Source: an uncultured Rickettsiales bacterium
Lineage (GTDB): Bacteria > Pseudomonadota > Alphaproteobacteria > Rickettsiales > Midichloriaceae
DNA length: 43,706 nt
Assembly (NCBI GenBank): GCA_937996615.1
Contig: CALKVD010000042.1
Location: forward strand, 1 to 43,706
Reading direction: 5' to 3'
How positions within the stretch are numbered: the first letter of the stretch is position 1; each line of letters begins with the position of its first letter. The translations under genes were made by a program, and so were the position numbers. The notes under the pieces are model-generated. The model was not told the origin of the DNA, made no database searches, and was given only the letters and a program-made list of their open reading frames with translations. Positions 9,201 to 18,121 of this stretch are shown here, piece after piece.

Positions 9201-11345
9201 TCAAACATAACTTATGGTTTTTATTTTAGCCTTAGGATGAATTTCATTTTGCGACATCACAACTAGGTTAGGTCTAAAACGTTCAATCACTGATCTAACA
9301 AAATAGCGAAGATGATGTGAAGTCAGAATCACTGGGATATCAGAACTACCAGAAGCTAAATGTGTATCAAAAACTTTGTTTACAGTTGTGACGAATTCAT
9401 TTAGCTTACTCGGTGATAGTGATAAATATTTTTCATCACCCTCACCCATAATACTTTCAGCGAAAGTTTGCTCCCATTGTGGCGATAAAACTATCAAGGG
9501 GATATAGCCCCCTTCGCTCATATAAGCTCTCGAAAGCTGCCTGAACAAGCGTACCCTCACATACTCAACCAAACGAATGACATTGTTAGTTTTAGCTGAT
9601 ATTTCTGAGATGGCTTCTAAGATCGCACCAAGATCACGAATTGCAACCCCTTCCGAAAGCAAGCCTTGCAATACCCTTTGAATGACGACCACTGAAATTT
9701 GTGATGGCACTATTTCATCCATCAAACGACGATGCTCTGGCGATAAATTATCCAACAGATTTTTCACTGCACCATAAGTCAAAAGCTCAGTTATATTTTC
9801 TTTTATTATTTCTGCTAAATGGGTAATAATGACAGTACCAGGCTCAATTACCGTATAACCTTTGAATGTAGCCTCTTCGCGAGCAGAAGAATCAACCCAT
9901 CTAGCTGGTAAACCAAAAGCTGGCTCTGTCGTATCTTCTCCTTCAATAGCAAAGCCATTGTCTACTTGATTCATGATCATTAATTTATTTGGCATAATCT
10001 CACCGCGAGAATACTCAACATCTTTGATTCGAATCACATATTCGCGTGCGTTGATCTCCATATTATCTATGATCCTAACAGAAGGTAGAATAAAACCCAT
10101 CTCTACTGCGATTCTTTTACGCAATGCTTTGATTTGTTCAGTAATTTTGACACTCCCTTCTGATTCTAATAGTATTAATAATTCATAACCCAGTTCTATT
10201 TTAATACTATCTACACGCAACGATTGTATAATAGCTTGATCATTATTGCTATAATCTCCAACCGAGATAGCATCACTTACTTTGTCCTGATTACCTTCAA
10301 CCCCTCCATAATTTGCACCATCTTCTTTTGTTTTGGTTTGTTTTATCTTCCATAACCAATATGCAATACCACCAGCGACAGTCGAAACAATAAAAAATGG
10401 TAGGATCGGTATTCCCGGCATCAGAACTCCCATAACCAATAATAACCCCGCACTAACAATCATAGCGTTTGGGTACTTCCCTAGTTGCTCAAAAATAGCT
10501 TTATCCACTGAACCATGTGTACCTGATTTTGTCACCAACATGCCAGCGCTAACTGAAACCAAAAGCGCAGGAATTTGAGTCACTAAACCATCACCAATAG
10601 TTAAAATAGTATATGTGTGGACCGCCAAACTAAAACTCATATCTTTTTGCACCACACCAATCAAAATTCCACCAACGAAATTGATAAATGTGATCAACAA
10701 TCCTGCCACCGCATCTCCTCGCACAAACTTATTGGCACCATCCATTGCACCATAAAAAGTGCTTTCGTCTTCAAGATTTTTGCGCCTTCTTTGCGCCTCA
10801 TCTTCCTTAATTAATCCAGCAGATAAGTCAGCATCAATCGCCATTTGTTTGCCCGGCATCGCATCTAAACTAAACCTAGCAGCAACCTCAGCAATCCGAC
10901 CTGAACCTTTGGTTATAACGATAAAATTAATGATAGTTAAAATAATAAAAATCACCGCCCCAATAATCACAGATCCTTGGATGACAAAGTAACCAAACGC
11001 TTTCACAACATGCCCCGCCGCCTCTATGCCGGAATCACCATTCGCTAAAATTAAACGTGTCGTCGAAATATTTAATGCAAGACGTAGTATTGTGACAATA
11101 AGTAGTATCGTAGGAAATGAATTAAGATCTAGTGGTTTTTCAATAAATAAAACCGTCATCATAATTAAAACAGCAATTGCAATCGAAATGCATAGAAGAA
11201 AATCCATTAAAATTGGCGGAACTGGAAAAATCAGCAAACCCACCATAGACAGAATACCAACAGCGAATAGTACATCTCGGTATCTGCTGCTGTTGAGTAA
11301 AATCTCTGATACTCCTAAGGCTTTTATTTTTTCATATAAAGTCAT
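9201..11345 (-). CDS. flhA: Flagellar biosynthesis protein FlhA
   Basis: FlhA is the large inner-membrane core of the flagellar type III export gate; its cytosolic nonameric ring receives chaperone-substrate complexes. At 714 aa it has the family's usual length. The N-terminal half is polytopic and includes the FHIPEP-family signature region: RLALNISTTRLIL, KGSGRIAEVAARFSLDAMPGKQMAID, FYGAMDGANKFVRGDA and ILTIGDGLVTQIPALL. The cytosolic C-terminal half is intact and ends normally. The ATG at 11345 precedes the first membrane segment by a normal ~25 residues. The closely related type III secretion homologue (SctV/LcrD) is the main alternative; the close FlhA-type match and fliI elsewhere in the window favour flagellar. 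It has no flagellar neighbours such as flhB or fliR. Confidence 0.95.
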   Translation of the reverse strand: MTLYEKIKALGVSEILLNSSRYRDVLFAVGILSMVGLLIFPVPPILMDFLLCISIAIAVLIMMTVLFIEKPLDLNSFPTILLIVTILRLALNISTTRLILANGDSGIEAAGHVVKAFGYFVIQGSVIIGAVIFIILTIINFIVITKGSGRIAEVAARFSLDAMPGKQMAIDADLSAGLIKEDEAQRRRKNLEDESTFYGAMDGANKFVRGDAVAGLLITFINFVGGILIGVVQKDMSFSLAVHTYTILTIGDGLVTQIPALLVSVSAGMLVTKSGTHGSVDKAIFEQLGKYPNAMIVSAGLLLVMGVLMPGIPILPFFIVSTVAGGIAYWLWKIKQTKTKEDGANYGGVEGNQDKVSDAISVGDYSNNDQAIIQSLRVDSIKIELGYELLILLESEGSVKITEQIKALRKRIAVEMGFILPSVRIIDNMEINAREYVIRIKDVEYSRGEIMPNKLMIMNQVDNGFAIEGEDTTEPAFGLPARWVDSSAREEATFKGYTVIEPGTVIITHLAEIIKENITELLTYGAVKNLLDNLSPEHRRLMDEIVPSQISVVVIQRVLQGLLSEGVAIRDLGAILEAISEISAKTNNVIRLVEYVRVRLFRQLSRAYMSEGGYIPLIVLSPQWEQTFAESIMGEGDEKYLSLSPSKLNEFVTTVNKVFDTHLASGSSDIPVILTSHHLRYFVRSVIERFRPNLVVMSQNEIHPKAKIKTISYV

Positions 11346-11738
11346 CGCATATGATATTTAACGGAACTTGAGTTTTTTCGAAGATTTTGATTATACACTT
11401 TACCATAAACTGAAATATCACTTGAATATAATACTATTGACAACAGTAAATCAAGTATGATCAAGATTCAATATATTAAATGATAAATTAATATTATCAT
11501 AATAGCTAATGGCAAAATATACCCAGGTCTTTTATAGCCTATGATTACATGGGCATATTCGATTGCTATATAAAAGTTGGCTAGTTTTTAATTATATAAA
11601 TCCTAGTTCAAGAAGGTTTAGTGTAAATCACATAAGCTCAAAAATACTAATTGTGAATACTAAAAACAACGAATTATATCATTTACTGATATAATACCTA
11701 TCCTTCTTTTCTATGAGCAATTTACTAATGATCAAAAT
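11346..11738. other. Gene-free stretch upstream of flhA
   Basis: This 393-nt very AT-rich stretch has no supportable ORF, RNA gene or terminator. It separates the adenylate-kinase-like gene (minus strand) from flhA (minus strand) and presumably holds the flhA promoter, but I cannot assign -35/-10 boxes with confidence. Confidence 0.5.
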
Positions 11739-12605
11739 TTAGCGTGCAGCAGCAGCGCTTGAGTTTGAAGATAGCACAGCTACATTATCGTTAGGCACAA
11801 CATCTTTTTTATTATGTGTAGCAAGTATTTCTTTTGTTAATTCTCTATCAATGACACTGGAAATTTGAGCCATTACCAAATCTCTACCTTTCATTCCATC
11901 AACCTCAACATACCTATATTGACTATGGTTTTTAAAGTAAGCAATAATCGGTTTGTTATTACGTTCATACACTCTAATTCTAGAACGCAAAACTGCTACA
12001 TTATCATCATCACGTACTACTTCAGAACCATTACAATATTTACAACCAGAGTGGGTTTGTTTAACTTTGCCAGTATTGCACATAGAAGCGCAGAATACTC
12101 TAGTATTCATTCTTTTAACTAATGCTTTTTCTGAACCTGTGATATTTATCATGATATTGTGCCCAGGGGTTTTTTGAAAAAGCCAATCGATATATTTTGC
12201 TTCGTTTATTTCACGCGGAGATCCGTCTAGAATAAAACCTTTTTTGCAATCTGGTTGAGATATACGGACAGCGATCAGTTGTTTTATAATGTTTGTATCA
12301 GCTAAACGCCCAGCTTTAACATCTGCTTCAACCTTTTTCCCTACTTCTGTACCTCTAGTAATTTGATCTCTTAGCAATTCTCCGACAGAGATAGTAGGCA
12401 AAGAATATTTTTTAGAAATAGCAATTGCCGCCGTTCCTTTTCCAACAGCTGGAGGACCTACCATAATCACCCTAAGCTGTTTATCAGACTGAGCTTCGCT
12501 ATTTTTATTATGTTTTGTACAACCAGATAAAAGAATCAAGGTACAACTTAATGTTGTTATAATAAACAGACATAAAAATTTTAATGAAGTAAAGTATTGT
12601 TGCAT
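11739..12605 (-). CDS. Adenylate-kinase-like protein with a lipoprotein signal peptide
   Basis: This 288-aa protein begins with a lysine-poor signal peptide and hydrophobic core (residues ~8-25) ending in the lipobox L26-S-G-C29. A short polar linker (30-43) and a complete adenylate kinase domain follow. The P-loop is GPPAVGKGT (50-58) and the NMP-binding helix reads SVGELLRDQ (R79). The core motif GFILDGSPRE supplies R131. The LID has two Cys pairs (C172/C176 and C188/C191, zinc-finger style), then VVRDDD (R198) and RSRIRVY. All catalytic arginines of the family have counterparts, so the kinase looks intact. The C-terminal tail is low complexity and Ala-rich. The ATG at 12605 gives the complete signal; starting inside would remove the first beta strand. 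Adenylate kinase is normally cytosolic, so export is the odd point. Thr at +2 after Cys would not retain it in the inner membrane under the E. coli rule. The nucleotide specificity is not certain. Confidence 0.85.
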   Translation of the reverse strand: MQQYFTSLKFLCLFIITTLSCTLILLSGCTKHNKNSEAQSDKQLRVIMVGPPAVGKGTAAIAISKKYSLPTISVGELLRDQITRGTEVGKKVEADVKAGRLADTNIIKQLIAVRISQPDCKKGFILDGSPREINEAKYIDWLFQKTPGHNIMINITGSEKALVKRMNTRVFCASMCNTGKVKQTHSGCKYCNGSEVVRDDDNVAVLRSRIRVYERNNKPIIAYFKNHSQYRYVEVDGMKGRDLVMAQISSVIDRELTKEILATHNKKDVVPNDNVAVLSSNSSAAAAR

Positions 12606-12851
12606 AAATTTTGAAGATTATTAAAAAACCACCGTGCCGCAGTCTAATACATAAGATTTGCTGTGTCAAGTGAAAATATTAATTTTGGATTAAAAATTTT
12701 GTTAATTGCTTCTTAATAGGTTAATAACATTTAATTTATATGGCTATCATTTGGCTATTAACAACAAAATTGTCTTGATCAAAACAATAGATAAATTATA
12801 ACTCTTCCACTATTTATTAAATAGAGCAGGACTTTTAACTATATATGCCTG

Positions 12852-13583
12852 CTATATATCATTATCTTTATGTTTAGTGGTGAAATATGAGCTTATTGGT
12901 ATAACCTTAACATCATCGTAGCTAGTAAGATCATATTCTGCAGCTTCATTATCGTCAGTAGCTTTATCCAACTCATCGAGCTTCATTTCTGGTTTATTTT
13001 CTAATGTTTTTTCTTTAGTAATAATATCAAGAGCATTCTGAAACCCTGTTTCATGATTCTTGCCTTTGACGGTATTGTGAAAAACTGCTTCCCATCCTAC
13101 AGCTTCAGCAGAAAGACTATTCATATCGCTTTTATATTTATTATTAAATTCCAAGTCGGGTAAATCAAAATATCCTTTTTCTTTGAATAATGATATTGAA
13201 TTATGGTTATTATGAACAAAATTCAAACAAAAATTAACACTAGGGTCGGCAAAACTAGTTATTGCTTTGAAAGGTATAACCAATTTTTCCATGACTCCAC
13301 CAAAACTCAAACTAACCTCAAATTTTTCTAGATGTACTTTTAATACAGAAAACTGGTGCTGCAATACTATAGTCATTTCTTCAGGAAATTTATGAGCCAA
13401 ATATTTCGAAATCAATATCCCCGGATAGTCAGTCAAAAATGATATGTAAAAATGGTGCTTACCAGGCATATTATGAAACGTAACGATTTGCAAAGCTTGA
13501 CGAACTACAGAAAGACCAGCAGTATCCATTAAAGACTGGTAATCGATCATATCGTGCGAATTTGTATTATTATTTTTAGACAT
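12852..13583 (-). CDS. sspB: ClpXP adaptor SspB (alphaproteobacterial type)
   Basis: SspB binds ssrA-tagged and other substrates and delivers them to ClpXP. The core (residues ~12-125) matches the alpha-type fold closely: MPGKHHFYISFLTDYPG, PEEMTIVLQHQF, VSLSFGGVMEKLVIPFKAI and TSFADPSVNF. At 243 aa it is longer than typical members because of a charged, low-complexity linker (~130-222). The extreme C-terminus, VKVIPISSYFTTK, fits the short hydrophobic-basic tail by which SspB docks on ClpX. That docking role is inferred by analogy. It is a single gene, with 109 nt separating it from rsmE upstream. Confidence 0.88.
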   Translation of the reverse strand: MSKNNNTNSHDMIDYQSLMDTAGLSVVRQALQIVTFHNMPGKHHFYISFLTDYPGILISKYLAHKFPEEMTIVLQHQFSVLKVHLEKFEVSLSFGGVMEKLVIPFKAITSFADPSVNFCLNFVHNNHNSISLFKEKGYFDLPDLEFNNKYKSDMNSLSAEAVGWEAVFHNTVKGKNHETGFQNALDIITKEKTLENKPEMKLDELDKATDDNEAAEYDLTSYDDVKVIPISSYFTTKHKDNDI

Positions 13584-13692
13584 AGCATTGTTTAATAATT
13601 CTTACTATGGATAATGATTATATATCACTCATCACGAATGAACAATATAAGTCTTGCATAAAAAAAGAAATATTTATTTTTTATTAATGTTT

Positions 13693-14631
13693 CTATTTAA
13701 CAAACTGTATTAATGATAAAGCTGCAATAAAGGCAGTTTCAGCTCGCAAAACCAACTCTCCCAAACTAACGATACAGCTTTTACTGACTGAATTAGACTC
13801 AAAAGAAAATTTCATCATCTCATCTCTCTCTTCCTGACTAAATCCACCTTCAGGGCCAATAAAAATATAATATGATATTTGCTTAAATTCTAAAATTGAC
13901 TCTGCTATTTTATTTTTGGCACTATCAATCCACTGAAATAAATTTTGAACCGAAATTGCTTCAGGTGAGTCTGTGTCAAAAAATAATACTATTTTCGACC
14001 TTTCTGTTTTCTTTAACTCTGCTATTATTTGAGTGTAGGTTTGAAACTTAGCTGCAACAATTGGAAGAGTAAGTCTCTCAGATTGTTCAGCAGCTTCTAT
14101 TGCCGAAATCTTTAATTTTTCATGATTCACTGATTTAATAACAGTGCGCTGTGTTTGAATTGGGATGATTTGATCAACACCTAGCTCTGTAGCTTTTTGC
14201 ACCACAAAACTGGGACTATAGGCTTTGAATGGCGCAAAAACAAGGTAAGTTTTTTTGCTAGAAGCCGGAGGCATAGCCTTAATCTTATCCCTCAGAATGA
14301 GATTATATTTTTGCTTTTTTTTATTTAATTTATTGGTTTTGGAGTAAATCAATTTGTTTGTATTTGAATTTTCTAATCTGGCATCTATTGATGTTTTTGT
14401 TTGGCTTTTTATTAATGAACCTGGTTCTAGTTTCGCCCCTGCTATGTGACCATCGACAAAAGTTGATATAATCGCTAGCCATTCTCCATCAATCCCATTA
14501 AACACTCTTATCGTATCACCATCACGAGATCGCATTACATTAAATAAATAGTGATGTTGCTGATCTGTTAAATCAATAACTTGGGAAGAAATTTCCAAAC
14601 TCTGTTCTATATATAATCTAATATTTGCCAT
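13693..14631 (-). CDS. rsmE: 16S rRNA m3U1498 methyltransferase RsmE, with an inserted low-complexity linker
   Basis: RsmE is a SPOUT-class methyltransferase that methylates N3 of U1498 in 16S rRNA. An N-terminal PUA-like domain (residues ~1-75) includes HHYLFNVMRSRDGD. The C-terminal SPOUT knot includes VVQKATELGVDQIIP, EAAEQSERLTLP, YIFIGPEGGFSQEE and SLGELVLRAETA, which form the SAM-binding and catalytic loops. The product is 312 aa, whereas the family is usually about 240-250. The excess is a Lys/Asn/Ser-rich stretch at ~78-125 joining the two domains. It starts at the ATG at 14631 and follows the carboxypeptidase gene on the same strand with a 54-nt gap. Confidence 0.92.
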   Translation of the reverse strand: MANIRLYIEQSLEISSQVIDLTDQQHHYLFNVMRSRDGDTIRVFNGIDGEWLAIISTFVDGHIAGAKLEPGSLIKSQTKTSIDARLENSNTNKLIYSKTNKLNKKKQKYNLILRDKIKAMPPASSKKTYLVFAPFKAYSPSFVVQKATELGVDQIIPIQTQRTVIKSVNHEKLKISAIEAAEQSERLTLPIVAAKFQTYTQIIAELKKTERSKIVLFFDTDSPEAISVQNLFQWIDSAKNKIAESILEFKQISYYIFIGPEGGFSQEERDEMMKFSFESNSVSKSCIVSLGELVLRAETAFIAALSLIQFVK

Positions 14632-14685
14632 AACAACTTATCTTTCTCTGTTTTAGTGCCGCACCGCAGCAAATAGTTTTTTTAA

Positions 14686-15831
14686 TTATTCAGGAATATT
14701 AAAAACACTATTGACTCTGATTTGTTGTTTATTATTTGAATTAATGCCGATTAGCTGATTCTTGCCAAAATCAATAGATTGTTTTTTGAGATTTTTAGTT
14801 GGCAACCTTTTCTTAGATACTATAGTTTTGATTTTTTCTTTAGATATACGAACCAATTTATTGCTTTGAGTTTGTCTTTTAATCTTTGTAATCTGCTTTC
14901 GCAACATGCCAACAGGAATTTTATGAGCTTCAGCTCGACTCACTTCTCCAGCCTCATATATACTTTTATGATTTTTCAAACTTAAAAGCTTTTGATATCC
15001 AGCATCTATTATTCTAATGACATGCAAATCTCTTTCGGCTGCTGTTCTACCACCCATTACCACTGCAATCATTTTTCCTTTAGGCTTATTAACTGAGGTT
15101 ACAATATTGAAACCTGAAGCTCCTATATAACCAGTTTTAATACCATCAGTACCTCGATATTTTTTGAGAATTTTGTTATGCCCTCTGATAATTTTTCCAC
15201 GAAATTTAAATGAATCAGTTGCAAACATTTTATAGTATTTGGGATGATGACGCTGCAACGCCATTCCTAAACGAGCCATATCATAAGCAGTGGTAAATTG
15301 CTCCTGATTTGGTAATCCGTGGGGATTAGCAAATTTAGTGTGATGCAACTCTAACTCAGCTGCTGTTTGGTTCATCATATCGATAAAGTTGTCAACATTT
15401 CCGTTACCCAATTTATTTGCTAAAGCATAGCTAACGTTATTAGCTGATTTTACAATCAGAGCATAAATCGCTTCTTTGACTGTGATATATGTACCAGGAA
15501 CAACTGGTAAATTAGAGGGCTCCATTCTATTAGCTTCAGCAGAAATATATATTTTGGTATTCATATCCATTGCTTTGCTTTGCAACTTATCAAAAAGTAT
15601 ATAAAGCGTCATCATTTTAGTTAAAGAAGCTGGATATCTTTTTGCTTTTGATTCGTGATGATGCAAAATCGTTCCGGTTTCGGAATCTATAACTAAAGAA
15701 GCATAATTAGGTGAAGGCAAAGGGGCAGTTGCATATCCAAAACTAATCAAACAAAAAAAACTTATGGCATAAACTAAAAATACTTTGACCAGTTTGATGA
15801 AATTCGAGTTTGAATAATCGTATGGTTGCAT
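14686..15831 (-). CDS. Serine-type D-alanyl-D-alanine carboxypeptidase (S11, PBP5/6-like)
   Basis: These periplasmic enzymes trim the terminal D-Ala from peptidoglycan stem pentapeptides. The three active-site motifs are present: S69-L-T-K72, SANNV (SxN) and DGIKTGYIG (KTG). A signal peptide (hydrophobic ~12-32, cleavage probably after SFGYATA) precedes them. The protein ends in a basic, Lys-rich tail of about 80 residues instead of a recognisable PBP5 C-terminal beta domain, as in some alphaproteobacterial members. It is transcribed divergently from uvrB, with 168 nt between the starts. dacA or dacF could be its symbol; I cannot decide between them. Confidence 0.92.
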   Translation of the reverse strand: MQPYDYSNSNFIKLVKVFLVYAISFFCLISFGYATAPLPSPNYASLVIDSETGTILHHHESKAKRYPASLTKMMTLYILFDKLQSKAMDMNTKIYISAEANRMEPSNLPVVPGTYITVKEAIYALIVKSANNVSYALANKLGNGNVDNFIDMMNQTAAELELHHTKFANPHGLPNQEQFTTAYDMARLGMALQRHHPKYYKMFATDSFKFRGKIIRGHNKILKKYRGTDGIKTGYIGASGFNIVTSVNKPKGKMIAVVMGGRTAAERDLHVIRIIDAGYQKLLSLKNHKSIYEAGEVSRAEAHKIPVGMLRKQITKIKRQTQSNKLVRISKEKIKTIVSKKRLPTKNLKKQSIDFGKNQLIGINSNNKQQIRVNSVFNIPE

Positions 15832-15999
15832 AGCCAGCTATGGTTTTTATTTTATGACTTTGGTTGCACTACCACTAATGCTATACTGTCTTAATTATCT
15901 GTGTCAATAGCTTTGAATAAATATTTTGTATCTTTCATAAATCAAAATATCTATAGTAATTTAATAATTTGCATATCAATAATTAATTAAACTTCTTCA

Positions 16000-17970
16000 G
16001 TGCAACAAAATAGCTTTTACCTTGAATCTCAATTCAAATTATCAGGTGATCAGCCGCAAGCTGTTGACTTTATAACTAAAAATTTTATTGCCAATGTCAA
16101 AAATCAAGTTCTATTAGGTGTAACAGGTTCTGGCAAAACTTTTAGCATGGCGAATGTTATTAAAGCATTATCGCGCCCAACTCTAATAATCGCACCTAAC
16201 AAAACCCTAGCCGCACAACTATATGGCGAAATGAAAGCCTTTTTTCCTCGGAATGCTGTTGAATATTTTGTATCATACTACGACTATTATCAACCAGAAG
16301 CATATGTTCCAAAAACTGGAACATATATCGAGAAGCAAGCAACAATAAACGACCAAATCGACCGAATGCGCCATTCTGCAACCAGAGCTTTGTTTGAACG
16401 CCAAGATGTTATTATTGTTGCAAGTGTTTCTTGTATCTATGGTTTGGGATCGGTTGAATCTTATGCTGGAATGGTTCTAAATCTCGAAGTTGGCCAGAAC
16501 ATATCAAGAAAAGACTTGGCGTTCAAATTAACTGAGCTTCTTTATAAACGAAATGATATTGATTTCAAACGAGGAACATTTAGGGTCAAGGGAGATAATC
16601 TCCAAATCTTTCCTTCGCACTATGAAAACATAGCTTGGAATATTTCAATGTTTGGCGATGAGATAGAAGAAATTAATGAAATAGATTCGCTAACAGGACA
16701 AAAAATTCAGTCTCTCGAAAAAGTCAAAATTTATGCCAACAGCCACTACATAACTCCTGGCCCAACTTTAAAACAAGCAATAAAAAATATTGAAAAAGAA
16801 CTGAACCATCGTTTAACAGAACTGAAAGCAGAAGATAAAATTGTCGAGGCTGATCGTTTATTAAAGCGGGTTACTTTTGATATGGAAATGCTAGACGCAA
16901 CCGGAGTATGTTCTGGAATTGAAAACTATTCTCGCTATCTTTCAGGCCGAGAGGCAGGGGCGCCACCGCCAACTTTATTCGAATATATGCCACAGGATAG
17001 TTTGCTTATTGTTGACGAAAGCCATGTTGCAGTTCCGCAATTGGGTAGTATGTATATCGGTGATTCGGTCCGCAAAAAGGTGCTGTATGAACACGGATTC
17101 AGGTTGCCTTCTTGCGCCGATAATCGACCGTTAAAATTTGAGGAATGGGATAAAATTAGACCCAACACTCTTTTTGTTTCTGCGACTCCAGGGAAATGGG
17201 AAATGGAACAAGCAGAGGATAAAGTTGTAGAACAATTAATTAGGCCGACTGGTTTATTGGATCCAATCTGCGTTGTCAGACCAACCGACAATCAAGTCGA
17301 TGATTTAATCGCTGAATGCCAACATGTTATTACAGTATTACAATCTCGGGTTTTGGTTACAACTTTAACTAAAAAAATGGCTGAAGCTTTGGCAGAATAT
17401 CTATACGAAGCTGGAATCAAGGCAAAATATATGCATTCAGATATAGATACGCTAGAGCGAATTTCAATTATCCAAGATTTGCGAGCCGGTAATTTTGATG
17501 TTCTGATTGGAATCAACTTACTTAGAGAAGGTCTGGATATACCAGAATGTGCAGTCGTTGCAATTTTAGACGCTGATAAAGAAGGTTTTTTGCGTTCTAA
17601 AACTTCTTTAATCCAAACGATTGGTAGGTGTGCGAGACATATTGAAGGTAAGGCGATTTTATATGGGGATAAAATTACATCAGCGATGAAAGCAGCGATG
17701 AAAGAAACTAAATATCGTCGCAAAAAACAACAGGAATATAACACTAAAAATGGCATAGTACCAACAGGAATCCAAAAAGATCTGCGGCAAATACTACCAG
17801 TCGAAATTGTAGAAAAACAACCAGAAGAGATACAGAATATTATGAACAAAACCGCTAAAGAAAGAGCAAAAATCATGTTGCAACTGGAAAAAGAAATGCT
17901 GGCGGCAGCGGAAGTTTTAGATTTTGAAAAAGCTGCTCAGCTCAGAGATCTCTTAAACAAAATTCGTTAG
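16000..17970 (+). CDS. uvrB: UvrABC system protein B
   Basis: UvrB is the damage-verification helicase of nucleotide excision repair; UvrA loads it and it recruits UvrC. The 656-aa protein has Walker A GVTGSGKTF, the YYDYYQPEAYVP region that forms the damage-probing beta-hairpin, the DEXH-type box DESH in VDESHVAVPQLGSMY, and helicase motifs V/VI (GINLLREGLDIPE, QTIGRCARH). It ends with a UVR domain (residues ~618-652) for UvrC contact. An in-frame stop lies at 15988-15990 and no ATG precedes the conserved GDQPQA motif, so the GTG at 16000 is the likely start. Confidence 0.96.
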   Translation: MQQNSFYLESQFKLSGDQPQAVDFITKNFIANVKNQVLLGVTGSGKTFSMANVIKALSRPTLIIAPNKTLAAQLYGEMKAFFPRNAVEYFVSYYDYYQPEAYVPKTGTYIEKQATINDQIDRMRHSATRALFERQDVIIVASVSCIYGLGSVESYAGMVLNLEVGQNISRKDLAFKLTELLYKRNDIDFKRGTFRVKGDNLQIFPSHYENIAWNISMFGDEIEEINEIDSLTGQKIQSLEKVKIYANSHYITPGPTLKQAIKNIEKELNHRLTELKAEDKIVEADRLLKRVTFDMEMLDATGVCSGIENYSRYLSGREAGAPPPTLFEYMPQDSLLIVDESHVAVPQLGSMYIGDSVRKKVLYEHGFRLPSCADNRPLKFEEWDKIRPNTLFVSATPGKWEMEQAEDKVVEQLIRPTGLLDPICVVRPTDNQVDDLIAECQHVITVLQSRVLVTTLTKKMAEALAEYLYEAGIKAKYMHSDIDTLERISIIQDLRAGNFDVLIGINLLREGLDIPECAVVAILDADKEGFLRSKTSLIQTIGRCARHIEGKAILYGDKITSAMKAAMKETKYRRKKQQEYNTKNGIVPTGIQKDLRQILPVEIVEKQPEEIQNIMNKTAKERAKIMLQLEKEMLAAAEVLDFEKAAQLRDLLNKIR

Positions 17971-18071
17971 TGGTTTAAAATATCATAGAAATTTTATAGT
18001 CAAATACGTTATAAAAAAAGGTATGGCAAAAACTCCCATATCTAGATAAATCCTAGGAAGAACATACCAAT

Positions 18072-18094
18072 TTTATACCAATTCAGCTATAAAA
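18072..18094 (+). repeat. 22-nt palindromic intergenic motif, copy 2
   Basis: The sequence is TTTATACC, AA, TTCAGCTATAA followed by AA. It lies in the 151-nt convergent gap between uvrB and fliI. Similarity to the copy at 32000-32022 extends upstream through an AGATAAA-to-TACC stretch, so these two copies may belong to a longer (~45-50 nt) repeat. Confidence 0.65.
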
Positions 18095-18121
18095 CTTTAG
18101 TGGGTGAGTTATGATAAAATA

